The notes: generated from the sequence alone by a model not told the origin. A stretch of DNA of 64,000 nucleotides from Microbacterium sp. 4R-513 (GCF_011046485.1 NZ_CP049256.1:2170001-2234000), one strand, 5' to 3'; counted from the stretch's first letter, positions 18,137 through 27,245 are shown. Translations and numbers: made by a program.

Positions 18137-19450
18137 TCAGCCGTCGGCGGCTCGTTCGTCTTCGATCGCGGCCTCGGGCGCGGCATCATCCTCATCGAGG
18201 GCCGTCGCGAGATCGGCGGGAGCGCCCGCTCCGCGGCTGAGGAGGACGAACGGAACCGCGACGGCGGTGATCACGCCGCCCCAGAGGAGCGAGATCGCGT
18301 AGCCGCTGATGTCGGCGACGCGGCCCAGCGCGGGCTGGATCACGACCCCGCCCGCCGAGCCCATCAGCGAGTCGAACGAGAGCACCGTCGCGCGCTGCTT
18401 GGACGGGATCATCGCGTTGAGGTACGCGCGGTGCACGGGGTCGTCGATCGCCGACGCGATGCCCCACACGGCCACGAGGACGATCGCGATCCAGAAGTTC
18501 TCCACGAACCCGAACAGCACGAGCACGAGGGCGCTCGTCACCGTGGCGAAAAGGATCGTCGAGGTGCGGCGGCGGAAGCGCCGGCGCACCCAGGGCGCCA
18601 GGAGTCCGCCGACGATGGATGCCCCGGAGAGGAGCGCTGCCGCGAGGCCGGCGATCGTGTACGCCTGCTCATCGCCCCACAGCTGGAGCAGGTGAGGCTG
18701 AAGGGCGTAGAAGACGTAGATGCCGACGCCCGCCGTGAAGGGACTCGCCAGCATGAGCCACCGGACGGCCGGCTCGCCCAGCCCGTACCGCACGGACGCG
18801 CGGAACACCGTGCGGGTGGCCGTCAGCGGTCCCTCGCTGCGGTCGGGTGTGAACCCGATGTCGCGCATCAGCATCGCGGCGACGACGAACATCGCGAGCA
18901 GCAGGCCGACCCTGATGAGGAACGGCACGCCGAGATTCGACAGCTGGGCGACGACGCCGCCCAGCACGGAGCCTGCGAGCATCGCGACGCCGCTGAAGAT
19001 CTGCGAGCGGCCGAACACCGTCTCGAGGCTCCCCTTGTATCCGACCGCCCGCAGGGCGTCGACGAGCCACGCGTCGACGGCGCCCGAGAAGAACGTGAAT
19101 CCGAGGCCGAGCAGCACCGAGACGATCGCCCACGCCCAGAAGGGCGAGTGCCAGACCCACAGCATCCAGTACATCGCCGTCGAGACCGCGAGCGTCACCG
19201 TGCCGATGAGATACGACGCCCGACGCCCGAGCGTGTCGGCGACGACGCCGGTCGGGATCTCGAAGACCAGCATCCCCGCGGTGAAGAGGGCGTTCGCCGC
19301 GAAGGCCTCGAAGTTCGACAGCCCAGCGTCGAGAAGGAAGAGCGTGTTCACGCCCCAGATGAAAGAGGCCGCGAGCGTGTTGCCGAGCACCAGCACGTAG
19401 TACGTGCCCTGGATGCGCCGGGCGGTGGGCGGCGGGGCCGTGGCGGTCAT
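18137..19450 (-). CDS. Major facilitator superfamily transporter
   Basis: 437 residues with about twelve hydrophobic segments. The loop between helices 2 and 3 (GVVADTLGRRASYLIG) is the MFS motif A. Early residues GTYYVLVLGNTLAASFIWGVNTLFLLDAG resemble actinobacterial drug-efflux-like MFS proteins. ATG 19450 has GGAGGAG directly upstream. The C-terminus is an acidic, Asp/Glu/Ala-rich tail of about 30 residues. The substrate is unknown. No regulator is adjacent. Confidence 0.88.
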   Translation of the reverse strand: MTATAPPPTARRIQGTYYVLVLGNTLAASFIWGVNTLFLLDAGLSNFEAFAANALFTAGMLVFEIPTGVVADTLGRRASYLIGTVTLAVSTAMYWMLWVWHSPFWAWAIVSVLLGLGFTFFSGAVDAWLVDALRAVGYKGSLETVFGRSQIFSGVAMLAGSVLGGVVAQLSNLGVPFLIRVGLLLAMFVVAAMLMRDIGFTPDRSEGPLTATRTVFRASVRYGLGEPAVRWLMLASPFTAGVGIYVFYALQPHLLQLWGDEQAYTIAGLAAALLSGASIVGGLLAPWVRRRFRRRTSTILFATVTSALVLVLFGFVENFWIAIVLVAVWGIASAIDDPVHRAYLNAMIPSKQRATVLSFDSLMGSAGGVVIQPALGRVADISGYAISLLWGGVITAVAVPFVLLSRGAGAPADLATALDEDDAAPEAAIEDERAADG

Positions 19451-19579
19451 GCTCCTCCGATCGGCGCGAGGCGCCATATGCGCGACGCGACAACTGAAGG
19501 CTAGACCCGGGCTGCGGCTCAGGGGGCGGATAGCAGAGGCGAACGCCGCGGGCCGGTCCCGCGAATTCGGGGCGACCCG

Positions 19580-20140
19580 TCAGGCAGCGCCCGGTTCGTC
19601 GCGCAGGCCGACGCGGTCGGGGATGTCGAAGTGCACGCGGGGGAGCCACTCGGCCGGTTCGGGCCATGGGCGTGACGCGGGGAGCCGGCGCAGCCGGGCG
19701 CGGAGGGCGGCGGCGGATGCCTCGACCGGCAGCACGCGGGACGGCGCGTGGTGGGCGAGCGCGCCGAGCCACCAGTGGCGCCACGTGCCGTCGATCGCGT
19801 CGGGCCCGACCACGATGTAGTAGTCGGGCATGACCGCCTGGCCGGTCTCGAACTGGTTGAGGACCGTCCCGACCTCGACCTCGAGGGTGCCGAGGGTCGC
19901 CTGCTCGCCGTACAGCTCGACCCACGCGGCGGCGACGTGCTCGAGCGGGTCGGCATCGTGCACGACGTAGGGGGTCGTCGCGGTCGCGAGGGCACGCGTC
20001 GTCTCGGCGGGCTCGGCGCCGCGCAGCGACATCGCGAGCAGCGCGGGCAGGCCGTGGAGTCCGGCGAGGAGGGCGTCGCTCTCCGAACCGACGAGAGCGA
20101 CGACGGTGGATCGAGGGGAGTGATCGGTTGTGGGCGCCAT
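19580..20140 (-). CDS. Hypothetical protein
   Basis: 186 residues, cytosolic by composition. Visible features are an alanine-rich first third, the aromatic motif DGTWRHWWLGALAHHAPSRVLPVEA near residue 120, and a C-terminal PxPxxWLPxVHFDIPDRVGL. I do not assign a family. The middle FETGQAVMPDYYIVVGPDAIDG could form a beta-hairpin core. The ATG has TACCGT five bases upstream and no ribosome site, so it is probably leaderless. It is divergent from sbcD. Confidence 0.65.
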   Translation of the reverse strand: MAPTTDHSPRSTVVALVGSESDALLAGLHGLPALLAMSLRGAEPAETTRALATATTPYVVHDADPLEHVAAAWVELYGEQATLGTLEVEVGTVLNQFETGQAVMPDYYIVVGPDAIDGTWRHWWLGALAHHAPSRVLPVEASAAALRARLRRLPASRPWPEPAEWLPRVHFDIPDRVGLRDEPGAA

Positions 20141-20145
20141 ATTCC

Positions 20146-20151
20146 ACGGTA
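20146..20151 (-). promoter_or_regulatory. Leaderless-type -10 box (TACCGT)
   Basis: TACCGT ends five bases before the ATG at 20140 on the minus strand. Confidence 0.5.
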
Positions 20152-20280
20152 CGCCCGGCGGTGTTTCGGTGGGGTGACGCCGCTGGGACTTTCGCGAAAA
20201 ACGCGTGGGGACGAGGCATCCGTCCTATCGCTCTCGGCGAACCGCGGGAGCGCCTCGGAAGCGATGTCGGGAGCGCCGAA

Positions 20281-20286
20281 TACCTT
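20281..20286 (+). promoter_or_regulatory. Leaderless-type -10 box (TACCTT) of sbcDC
   Basis: TACCTT ends six bases before the sbcD ATG, and no ribosome site lies between. Confidence 0.6.
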
Positions 20287-20292
20287 GGCTGC

Positions 20293-21450
20293 ATGCGCAT
20301 CCTGCACACCTCGGACTGGCACATCGGGCGGTCGTTCCACGGCCACTCGACGCTCGCCGCGCTCCGCCAGGTGCTCGATGCGCTCACGGGCCAGGTGCGC
20401 GAGCACGACGTCGATGTCGTCATCGTCGCGGGCGACGTGTTCGACTCGTCGGCACCGGCGGCCGCCTGCTACTCCGTCCTGAGCGACGCCCTGCGGAGCA
20501 TCTCCGACGCGGGGGCCCGTGTCGTCGTCACGAGTGGCAACCACGACTCCGCGGCGCGGCTCGGGTTCCAGTCCTCGCTTCTGCGCGGCGGCATCCACGT
20601 GGTGACCGACCCGCTCTCCATCGGGACCCCCATCACGATCGCCGACGGCGACGGTCCCGTCCACTTCTACGGCATCCCGTTCCTCGAGCCGGCTCTCGTG
20701 CGGCACCTCTGGACGGGTGTCGAGCTGAGGTCGCAGCACCAGGCCCTCGCGCACGCGATGTCGCTCGTGCGCGCCGATCTGGCCGATCGTCCGGGGGAGC
20801 GGTCCGTTGCGATCTCGCACTGCTTCGCCGCGGGAGTCGAGCAGACGCCGGGCCTCGAGCGCGACATCCAGCAGGGCGGGCTCGACCTCGTGCCGCTGTC
20901 GGAGTTCGAGGGGCCGGACTATGTGGCACTCGGCCACATCCACGCTCAGCAGAAGCTCTCCGAGCGGGTGAGATACGCCGGGGCTCCTCTCCACTACAGC
21001 TTCGGCGAGGCCGACAAGAAGCGCGGTTCCTGGCGGGTCGACCTCGACGCGAAGGGGCTCGCGGGCGTCGAGTGGCTCGATCTCCCGGTCCCGCGCCGGC
21101 TCGTCACCCTGCGCGCGAGTCTCGACGAGCTGCTCAACGACCCGATCCACGCCGAGCACGAGCAGTCGTGGGTGTGCGCCCAGTACACCGATGCCACGCC
21201 GCAGCCCGACCCGATGCGCCGGCTGCTCGCACGCTTCCCGCACTGCGCGACGGTCATGCACCTGCCCCAGGGGGTGCGCGAGCCGGACGGCCTCACCTAC
21301 GCGCACCGCGTGCGTCAGGCGCGGACGGATGCCGAGCTCTTCGACGCCTTCCTCGCCCACGTCCGCGAGGGCGAGGGCGCGACCCCCGCCGAGTCCGACC
21401 TGATCCGCGAGGTCATCGACGATCGCTCGCTCGTGGAGGCATCCGCGTGA
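20293..21450 (+). CDS. sbcD: Exonuclease SbcCD, nuclease subunit D
   Basis: 385 residues. The Mre11/SbcD phosphoesterase motifs appear in order: ILHTSDWHIGR (first Asp and His), VIVAGDVFD, TSGNHDSAARL, then VAISHCFAA and YVALGHIH. These bind two Mn ions. With SbcC it opens hairpins and trims DNA ends, limiting palindromes and aiding double-strand break repair. The start has the leaderless -10 arrangement. The stop overlaps the sbcC GTG by four bases, so the subunits are co-translated. Confidence 0.95.
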   Translation: MRILHTSDWHIGRSFHGHSTLAALRQVLDALTGQVREHDVDVVIVAGDVFDSSAPAAACYSVLSDALRSISDAGARVVVTSGNHDSAARLGFQSSLLRGGIHVVTDPLSIGTPITIADGDGPVHFYGIPFLEPALVRHLWTGVELRSQHQALAHAMSLVRADLADRPGERSVAISHCFAAGVEQTPGLERDIQQGGLDLVPLSEFEGPDYVALGHIHAQQKLSERVRYAGAPLHYSFGEADKKRGSWRVDLDAKGLAGVEWLDLPVPRRLVTLRASLDELLNDPIHAEHEQSWVCAQYTDATPQPDPMRRLLARFPHCATVMHLPQGVREPDGLTYAHRVRQARTDAELFDAFLAHVREGEGATPAESDLIREVIDDRSLVEASA

Positions 21451-24400
21451 GGCTGCATCGGCTCGAGCTGGAGGGGTTCGGACCGTTCCGTGCGCGACAG
21501 GTCGTCGACTTCGACTCGTTCGCCGACGACGGCATCTTCCTCATCGGCGGCCGCACCGGGGCAGGCAAGTCGAGCGTGCTCGACGGGGTCTGCTTCGCGC
21601 TGTACGGGGGAGTGCCCCGCTACGACGGGTCCGAGCGACGCCTCCGCAGCGACTACTGCACCCCCGAGGACGCGACGGAAGTCGCCGTCGAGTTCAGCGC
21701 CGCGGGGCGGCGGTGGCGGGTGGTCCGCTCGCCGGAGTACGAGCGGGCCAAGAAGCGCGGAACGGGCACCACGACCGTGGCGGCCGACGCGACTCTCTTC
21801 GAGTGGAACGGAACGGCGTGGGAGGGCCGAGCCGCGGGACTGCGGAATGTCGGCCTCGAGCTCGATCAGGTGCTCGGCCTCACGCAGCAGCAGTTCCTGC
21901 AGGTGATCCTGCTCGCGCAGAACCGCTTCGCCGAGTTCCTGCTGGCCAAGAGCGACGAGCGGCAGAAGCTCCTGCGCAAGCTCTTCGGCACGCGCACGTA
22001 CGAGGAGTACCAGAGCGCCCTCGAGCAGCGGCGCAAAGCCGCCGAGCAGTCGCTCGCGGCCGCCGGCGATGGCGTCGCGCTGCTGCTCGGCGAGGCGGAG
22101 CGCGTGCTGACCACGGCGGCACTGGCCGGCGAGGAGCCGGCGCCGACCGACCTCGCCGGCCGCATCGAGTTCGCTGCGCTCGGTGCGCAGCGGGCGGCTT
22201 ATCGAGCCGAGACGCTGATGCGGGACCGGGATGCCGCCGACGCGGCGCATCGCAGCGCCGACATCGCTCACACCGCCGCGAAGGAAAGGCGCGCGGCGCA
22301 GGAGCGACGGGAGCGGTCGCGCAGCGCGCTCGCCGCACTCGAGGAGCAGGCTCCGCTGATCGCGGCCGACCGCGAGACGCTCGAGCGAGCCGTTGCCGCC
22401 GAAGCGCTGCGCGCGCCGATCGAGGCCGTGGAGCGGGCGCGAGACCGCGTGGTCGCCGCCGAAGGGCTGCTCGCGCACGCGCGCCGGGCGTGGGAGGCCA
22501 TCGGCTTCGCGGATCATGCGGCTCCCGGTGGTGCAGACGCCGCGCCGGATGCGAGCGGCCTGCTCCGCCTCATCGACGACCTGACGGGCGAGCTGGCGCG
22601 GCTCCAGGCGGTGGCCGAGCAGGAGCGGGAGCTCGAGGCGGCCGAGCAGCGGCTCGAAGCCGACCGTGCGCGCGCGGAGGAGTTCACGACCGACCTCGCC
22701 GCGCTCGACGCGGGTCGCGCCGCGATCCCCGCAGCGATCGAACGCCTCGAAGCGCAGCTCGCCGATGCCCGTGAGAGCGCAGGAGCGCTGGAGGCCACGA
22801 AGGCGCAGCTGGACTCGGTCGAGACACGGCTGGCCGCGGCACGGGATGCCGCGCGCCTGGCCACGGTGCTCGCCGACGCCGAAGAGGCCTACCTCTCCGC
22901 GTCGGCCCGGCTCGATCGCGCACGCGCACACGTCACGGCGCTCCTGCAGCGGCGGGTGGCGGGGCGCGCCGGCGAGCTCGCGGCCGAGCTCGTCGATGGC
23001 GAGCCCTGCGTCGTCTGCGGCTCACTCGAGCACCCGCATCCGGCGGCGTCGAGCGACGACGTCGCCACCGACGACGAGATCGGCCACGCCGAGCGCACGC
23101 GCGACGTCGCCGCTGCGGCGGAGTCCGAGGCCGCCGAGGCGGCTCGGGTCGCCCGGGAGGCGCACGCCGGGGCCGCCGCCCGCGCGGGCGGCGATTCGGT
23201 GGAAGTCCTGCAGGACGCGCACATCACGGCGAAGGCTGCGCACGCCTCGGCCCGCGAGGCCGTCGATCGCCGGGATCGGCTCACGATCCAGCGTCAGGAC
23301 CTGCTCGATGCCGACGCAGCGGTGGCCGAGGAGCGTACGCGGCTGGCCGCCGAGCTCGAGGCCGTCAGGATCGCCATCGCCGGCGCCGAGGCCGACGTGC
23401 GGACAGCCCGCCGCGCCGTCGCCAAGGCGCGGGGCGACCACGCGAGCGTCGCCGAGCGCATCTCGGCGCTGACGATCCGGCGCGACGCCGCTCGACGGCT
23501 CGCCGACGCCCTCGCGAGCACAGCGGTCGACGTCGCTGCTCTCGGTGAGGCGGAGGCCGACTGTGATGCCCGGGTTGCGGCATCCGACTTCCCCGATGCG
23601 GCTGCGGCAGCGCAAGCGCTGCGCGACCCGGCGACCCGAGCCCTCCTCGACACGCGCATCCGCGAGCACGAGAGCGCGCTCCGCTCCGAGAAGGACCGGC
23701 TGCGCGAGCTCGAGCTGGAGCTCGCAGGGGTTCCCGATGAGCTCGTCGATCTCGACGCCACCGCGACGGCGCTCGCTTTGGCCCGCGACCGCTGGAGCGC
23801 CGCCGTCGACGCCGCCGCCCTGGCGGAGCAGGTCGCCTCGAATCTGGCGGGCCTCGTCGAACGCGCGCGCACGCGTCAAGAATCGCTCGCCGGTCTTGCC
23901 GACGAGGCCGCCGTCGTGACGCGTCTTGCCGACACGGTCGCGGGCCGCGCTCCGAACACCCATCGGATGACCCTCGAGTCGTTCGTGCTCGCCGCGGAGC
24001 TCGAAGAGATCGTCGGCGCCGCCAACCTCCGGCTGAGCGACATGTCAGCGGGCCGCTACGTGCTTCAGCACACCGACGCGCGGGCCGCCCGCAATGCCGC
24101 GTCGGGTCTGGGCCTCGAGATCATGGACGCCCACACCGGCCAGGCACGTCCGGCGCAATCGCTGTCGGGGGGCGAGACCTTCCTCGCCTCGCTCGCGCTC
24201 GCGCTGGGACTCGCCGAGGTGGTCACCGCCCGCGCGGGCGGAGTGCGGCTCGACACGCTCTTCATCGACGAGGGCTTCGGGTCTCTGGATGCCGACACTC
24301 TCGAACTCGCGATGCGCACGCTCGACGAGCTGCGCCAGGGCGGGCGGACGGTCGGCGTCATCAGTCACGTCGAGGCGATGAAGGAGCAGCTCCCCGCGCA

Positions 24401-24479
24401 GCTCGTCGTCGAAGCGACTCCACGCGGACCGAGCGTCGTACGGGTGAGCGGCGAGCCGGTCGGGCTGCCGTTCTCGTAG
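21447..24479 (+). CDS. sbcC: Exonuclease SbcCD, ATPase subunit C
   Basis: 1010 residues. The N-terminal ATPase half has Walker A GGRTGAGKSS (about 34-42). Two long Ala/Glu/Arg-rich coiled coils flank a zinc hook, CVVC (Cys521 and Cys524). The C-terminal half holds the ABC signature QSLSGGETFLASLALALG and Walker B LDTLFIDEGFGSLD. GTG 21447 overlaps the sbcD stop in a GTGA and has GGAGG eight bases upstream. It bridges DNA ends and drives SbcD's nuclease. All key residues are present. Confidence 0.95.
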   Translation: MRLHRLELEGFGPFRARQVVDFDSFADDGIFLIGGRTGAGKSSVLDGVCFALYGGVPRYDGSERRLRSDYCTPEDATEVAVEFSAAGRRWRVVRSPEYERAKKRGTGTTTVAADATLFEWNGTAWEGRAAGLRNVGLELDQVLGLTQQQFLQVILLAQNRFAEFLLAKSDERQKLLRKLFGTRTYEEYQSALEQRRKAAEQSLAAAGDGVALLLGEAERVLTTAALAGEEPAPTDLAGRIEFAALGAQRAAYRAETLMRDRDAADAAHRSADIAHTAAKERRAAQERRERSRSALAALEEQAPLIAADRETLERAVAAEALRAPIEAVERARDRVVAAEGLLAHARRAWEAIGFADHAAPGGADAAPDASGLLRLIDDLTGELARLQAVAEQERELEAAEQRLEADRARAEEFTTDLAALDAGRAAIPAAIERLEAQLADARESAGALEATKAQLDSVETRLAAARDAARLATVLADAEEAYLSASARLDRARAHVTALLQRRVAGRAGELAAELVDGEPCVVCGSLEHPHPAASSDDVATDDEIGHAERTRDVAAAAESEAAEAARVAREAHAGAAARAGGDSVEVLQDAHITAKAAHASAREAVDRRDRLTIQRQDLLDADAAVAEERTRLAAELEAVRIAIAGAEADVRTARRAVAKARGDHASVAERISALTIRRDAARRLADALASTAVDVAALGEAEADCDARVAASDFPDAAAAAQALRDPATRALLDTRIREHESALRSEKDRLRELELELAGVPDELVDLDATATALALARDRWSAAVDAAALAEQVASNLAGLVERARTRQESLAGLADEAAVVTRLADTVAGRAPNTHRMTLESFVLAAELEEIVGAANLRLSDMSAGRYVLQHTDARAARNAASGLGLEIMDAHTGQARPAQSLSGGETFLASLALALGLAEVVTARAGGVRLDTLFIDEGFGSLDADTLELAMRTLDELRQGGRTVGVISHVEAMKEQLPAQLVVEATPRGPSVVRVSGEPVGLPFS

Positions 24480-24504
24480 GCGGTCCGCGCCGGAAATTCA
24501 GTCA

Positions 24505-24532
24505 TTGCTCTCGTCCGCGTGATCGGTATATC
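24505..24532 (+). promoter_or_regulatory. Promoter of a candidate small RNA (TTGCTC-16-TATATC)
   Basis: A -35 TTGCTC (24505-24510) and -10 TATATC (24527-24532) are separated by 16 bp, 26 bp after the sbcC stop. The A+T-rich -10 stands out in this G+C-rich DNA. No start codon with a ribosome site follows before the terminator at 24663. Confidence 0.55.
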
Positions 24533-24538
24533 GTTTCC

Positions 24539-24700
24539 GCGGAGACCGGCCGACCCGACCGGTCCAGGCACGAGTCCGACTTCGCGCACGGCGACGCCGT
24601 GCACGCACCACCGGTTTCCTGTCCACACAGCAGTGTCAGGAAGCGCAATGGCGCTGGGGGAGAACGGCGCTTCGGGGGTTCCGCACCGAAGCGCCGTTTC
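24539..24700 (+). ncRNA. Candidate structured small RNA
   Basis: Between the promoter at 24505 and the terminator ending near 24700 the predicted RNA of about 160 nt carries four successive hairpins. They are GACCGG/CCGGTC (24544-24564), a 7-bp stem GCACGGC/GCCGTGC with a GAC loop (24586-24602), a two-part stem TTCCTG..ACAC/GTGT..CAGGAA (24616-24642), and the 13-bp terminator. No ORF with a ribosome site fits. It might alternatively be part of a long leader for the downstream SGNH hydrolase or an sbcC 3' region. Function is unknown. Confidence 0.4.
24663..24698 (+). terminator. Strong intrinsic terminator
   Basis: Perfect 13-bp arms AACGGCGCTTCGG (24663-24675) and CCGAAGCGCCGTT (24686-24698) with a ten-base loop, followed by TTTCC at 24697-24701. 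It ends either sbcDC transcription or the candidate small RNA. Confidence 0.8.
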
Positions 24701-24730
24701 CACGCGCCCCGACGTTGACGCCGGCACCCG

Positions 24731-24757
24731 TTGCGGGCCGGATGCGGCGGGTATACC
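24731..24757 (+). promoter_or_regulatory. Possible promoter of the SGNH hydrolase gene
   Basis: TATACC (24752-24757) is a plausible -10, with a weak TTGCGG at 24731-24736 (15-bp spacing). It would give a leader of about 105 nt. The stretch 24480-24867 without a gene is therefore filled by the small-RNA candidate, its terminator and this leader. Confidence 0.4.
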
Positions 24758-24825
24758 GTGTGCGCCAGATCGGTCCGCCGGATCGGTTGCGCCCGAACCG
24801 CCGGCGCCGACGGAGACTCGAGGGG

Positions 24826-24866
24826 GAGTCCCTGCCCAGCCGACCTGGAGTTGTCCTGGGGGACTC
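24826..24866 (+). promoter_or_regulatory. Leader hairpin covering the ribosome site of the SGNH hydrolase
   Basis: GAGTCC (24826-24831) pairs with GGACTC (24861-24866), and CCCAG (24835-24839) stacks on it with CTGGG (24856-24860). The G-rich ribosome site CTGGGGG lies in the 3' arm, and the ATG begins one base after the stem. Translation would require this 11-bp structure to open. Confidence 0.45.
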
Positions 24867-24867
24867 A

Positions 24868-25707
24868 ATGCGCATGACCAAGGCCGGGCGTCGCGCCCTC
24901 GCCGCACTGATCGCCGGCGCCGTCGTCGCCGGATCGCTGTTCGGATCGTCGGCCGCCTCGGCGGCGCCGCCGCTGCCCGCCCGCATGGCGGCGCTCGGTG
25001 ATTCCATCACGCAAGCCGCGATGACGTGCTCCGCGCTGCTCTCGTGTCCGGCCAACAGCTGGTCGACGGGAACCACGACGTCGGTGATGTCCCAGGCTGC
25101 GCGCCTTCGCGCCTTGGGAGCCACGGAGCTCGTCGCGTACAACGACGCCGTCAGCTCCACGGCCTCGTCGGCCCTCGCGTCACAGGCCCAGCGAGCGGTC
25201 TCGCAGGGCGCGCAGTACGTCACGATCGAGATCGGCGCGAACGACGCGTGCACCAAGACGGTCGCCGGCATGACGCCGACCGTGATGTTCGCCGCGAACG
25301 TGCAGGCGGGCCTGGCCATCCTCGCATCGAGCGCGAACCAGCCCGAGATCTTCGTCGCGTCGATCCCCAACATCCAGCGGATGTACGACCTCAACAAGGC
25401 GAGCTTCTCGGCACGTCTGACCTGGTCGACCCTGGGCATCTGCCAGTCGATGCTCGCGAACCCGTCGAGCACGAAGCAGGCCGACGTCGACCGGCGCAAC
25501 AGCGTCCAGCAGCGCGTCAACGAGTACAACGCGGCCCTCGCGCAGGCGTGCGCTGCGACCGTCAAGTGCCGCTTCGACAACTACGCCGTCGCGAACTACG
25601 CCTTCACGAAGGCCGACATCTCGACGCGCGACTACTTCCACCCTTCGCTCACGGGACAGGCGACGCTGGCCGCCATCACATGGCCGACCACGCAGTGGGC
25701 GTCCTAG
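24868..25707 (+). CDS. Secreted SGNH/GDSL-family hydrolase
   Basis: 279 residues. A signal peptide (residues 1-32, ending ASAA) is followed by block I ALGDSITQ with nucleophile Ser46, block III IGANDAC (Asn125), and block V DYFHPS (Asp255 and His258). Together these give the SGNH lipase/esterase active site. Several Cys pairs suggest disulfides in the exported protein. Start ATG 24868 follows a G-rich ribosome site buried in a hairpin; ATG 24874 is an alternative. The gene faces a lipase-maturation-factor homologue. Whether the substrate is a lipid or an acylated polymer is unknown. Confidence 0.88.
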   Translation: MRMTKAGRRALAALIAGAVVAGSLFGSSAASAAPPLPARMAALGDSITQAAMTCSALLSCPANSWSTGTTTSVMSQAARLRALGATELVAYNDAVSSTASSALASQAQRAVSQGAQYVTIEIGANDACTKTVAGMTPTVMFAANVQAGLAILASSANQPEIFVASIPNIQRMYDLNKASFSARLTWSTLGICQSMLANPSSTKQADVDRRNSVQQRVNEYNAALAQACAATVKCRFDNYAVANYAFTKADISTRDYFHPSLTGQATLAAITWPTTQWAS

Positions 25708-25757
25708 CGCAGCCGGGGCAAGCCGCGGCATCCGTCCCCGCCGTCTCCGTCGGCTGA

Positions 25758-27242
25758 TCAGGCGCGGAGGCGGAGGGGCCGCACCAGCAGACGGGGCTCG
25801 TCGCGCACCCAGCGGGCGCCCGTGGCGCGGAACTCCGCGTGGGTCGAGAAGCGGTAGTGGTACGAGACGACGCGGACGGCGCCCGGACGCCTGCCCTGGA
25901 ACGGATCGTGCGCGAGGAGCCGGAGGGTCGCGGCATCCGCTTCGAGCAGCTTGATCAGGAAGACCATGAACCAGTCCTCGAGCGAGCGCCCGAGCGGCAG
26001 GAACCACATGAGCCAGTCGAGGCGCAGGTGGTACGGCGCCCACTGGCGGGGGATGCTGCGCACATCGCCCGGTTTGCCTTTGAAGCCGTACTCCAGCCAG
26101 TCGTCGTCGTCCGGGTCGTCCTCGGCCGTCCCCTCCACGACGTACTCGATCCGCCGCTTCGTCACGGTGCCGAAGGCGCCGTACGCATTGGCGAGCTGCC
26201 AGCGGTTGAAGCTCGCGTTCATGAGCTGTCGCCGGGCGGCGAGGTTCTGCGCGGCCGGCCAGCTGATCACGAGGTAGAGGACGAAGACGGCCGACGTGAC
26301 GACGATCCAGGAGAGAGGCATCCCGTTCACGAGCCACGGGAGATCGCTCGGCGGGACCCGTGGCGCGGCGCCGATTCCGGGGATGCCGAAGCCCGAGAAC
26401 GCGATGACGATCGTCGCCCAGTTGAGCCACGCGAAGTTGCCCGTCAGGACGAGCCAAGCCTGCGTGGCGATGACGATGGATGCCGCGACCGCCCCGACGA
26501 TCGCCGGGACGGGTCCCGGGATCATGAGCCCGAGGATCGGCGCGAAGAGGAACCAGGGCACGATCAGCTGCGCGAAGTGGTTGCCGACGACCTCGCCCTT
26601 GTGGAACCAGCGGGGCAGGAGGTGTGCCTGCCGGCTCAGCGGTCCCGGCATCGGCTGCGTCTCGTGGTGGTACGTGAGCGCCGTGAGGTCCCGCCACTCG
26701 CGGCCGCCGCGGATCTTGATCATGCCGGCGCCGAACTCCAGCCGGAACACGAGCCACCAGAACAGCACGATGACGACGGTCGGCGGCGGCTGATCGTCCG
26801 ACCCGAGGAAGGCGGCCAGGAACCCGGCCTCGAGGAGCAGCATCTCCCACCCGAAGCCGTAGAACGTCTGGCCGATCGAGGCGATCGACATGTAGCCGAT
26901 CCAGAGGGCGAGGAAGCACAGCATCGGCACCCACGGCCACGCGAGCTGCGGGAGTCCGGCGACGAGAAGCGCGCCGAGGACGATTCCCGACCAGCAGAGC
27001 GCGGCGAGTCGCCGGTCGGTGTAGCCGAAGCGCAGGAAGAGGGTGGGACGCAGCATCCGTCCCCTCGCCCTCGAGGTGCGAGCCCAGCCGAGCAGCTCCG
27101 GGGCGGGGAGCAGTCCGTTCTCACCCAGCAGCGCGCGGAACTGATTGAGCGACGAGACGAACGCGATGACGTACAGCGCGGCGATGCCCCGTTGCAGCAC
27201 CTGCCGGGCGAACTCGAAGTCGACCGCCGCGAAGCCGTCCAT
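25758..27242 (-). CDS. Lipase maturation factor family membrane protein
   Basis: 494 residues. Multiple hydrophobic helices occupy residues about 10-330. Motifs of the LMF1 family are present: IRGGREWRDLTALTYHHETQPMPGPLSR, then IVPWFLF, and the C-terminal YRFSTHAEFRATGARW. In vertebrates LMF1 helps secreted lipases fold in the ER; bacterial members are uncharacterised. The gene is convergent with the secreted SGNH hydrolase, 50 bp from its stop, which invites a functional link but does not prove one. ATG 27242 lacks a good ribosome site. A 12-codon upstream frame ends three bases before it. Confidence 0.85.
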   Translation of the reverse strand: MDGFAAVDFEFARQVLQRGIAALYVIAFVSSLNQFRALLGENGLLPAPELLGWARTSRARGRMLRPTLFLRFGYTDRRLAALCWSGIVLGALLVAGLPQLAWPWVPMLCFLALWIGYMSIASIGQTFYGFGWEMLLLEAGFLAAFLGSDDQPPPTVVIVLFWWLVFRLEFGAGMIKIRGGREWRDLTALTYHHETQPMPGPLSRQAHLLPRWFHKGEVVGNHFAQLIVPWFLFAPILGLMIPGPVPAIVGAVAASIVIATQAWLVLTGNFAWLNWATIVIAFSGFGIPGIGAAPRVPPSDLPWLVNGMPLSWIVVTSAVFVLYLVISWPAAQNLAARRQLMNASFNRWQLANAYGAFGTVTKRRIEYVVEGTAEDDPDDDDWLEYGFKGKPGDVRSIPRQWAPYHLRLDWLMWFLPLGRSLEDWFMVFLIKLLEADAATLRLLAHDPFQGRRPGAVRVVSYHYRFSTHAEFRATGARWVRDEPRLLVRPLRLRA

Positions 27243-27245
27243 GAC

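Noticed and set aside
24648..24900. ORF starting at ATG 24648 through the terminator
   Set aside because: It has no ribosome site, reads through a perfect terminator stem and gives low-complexity sequence out of frame with the SGNH gene.
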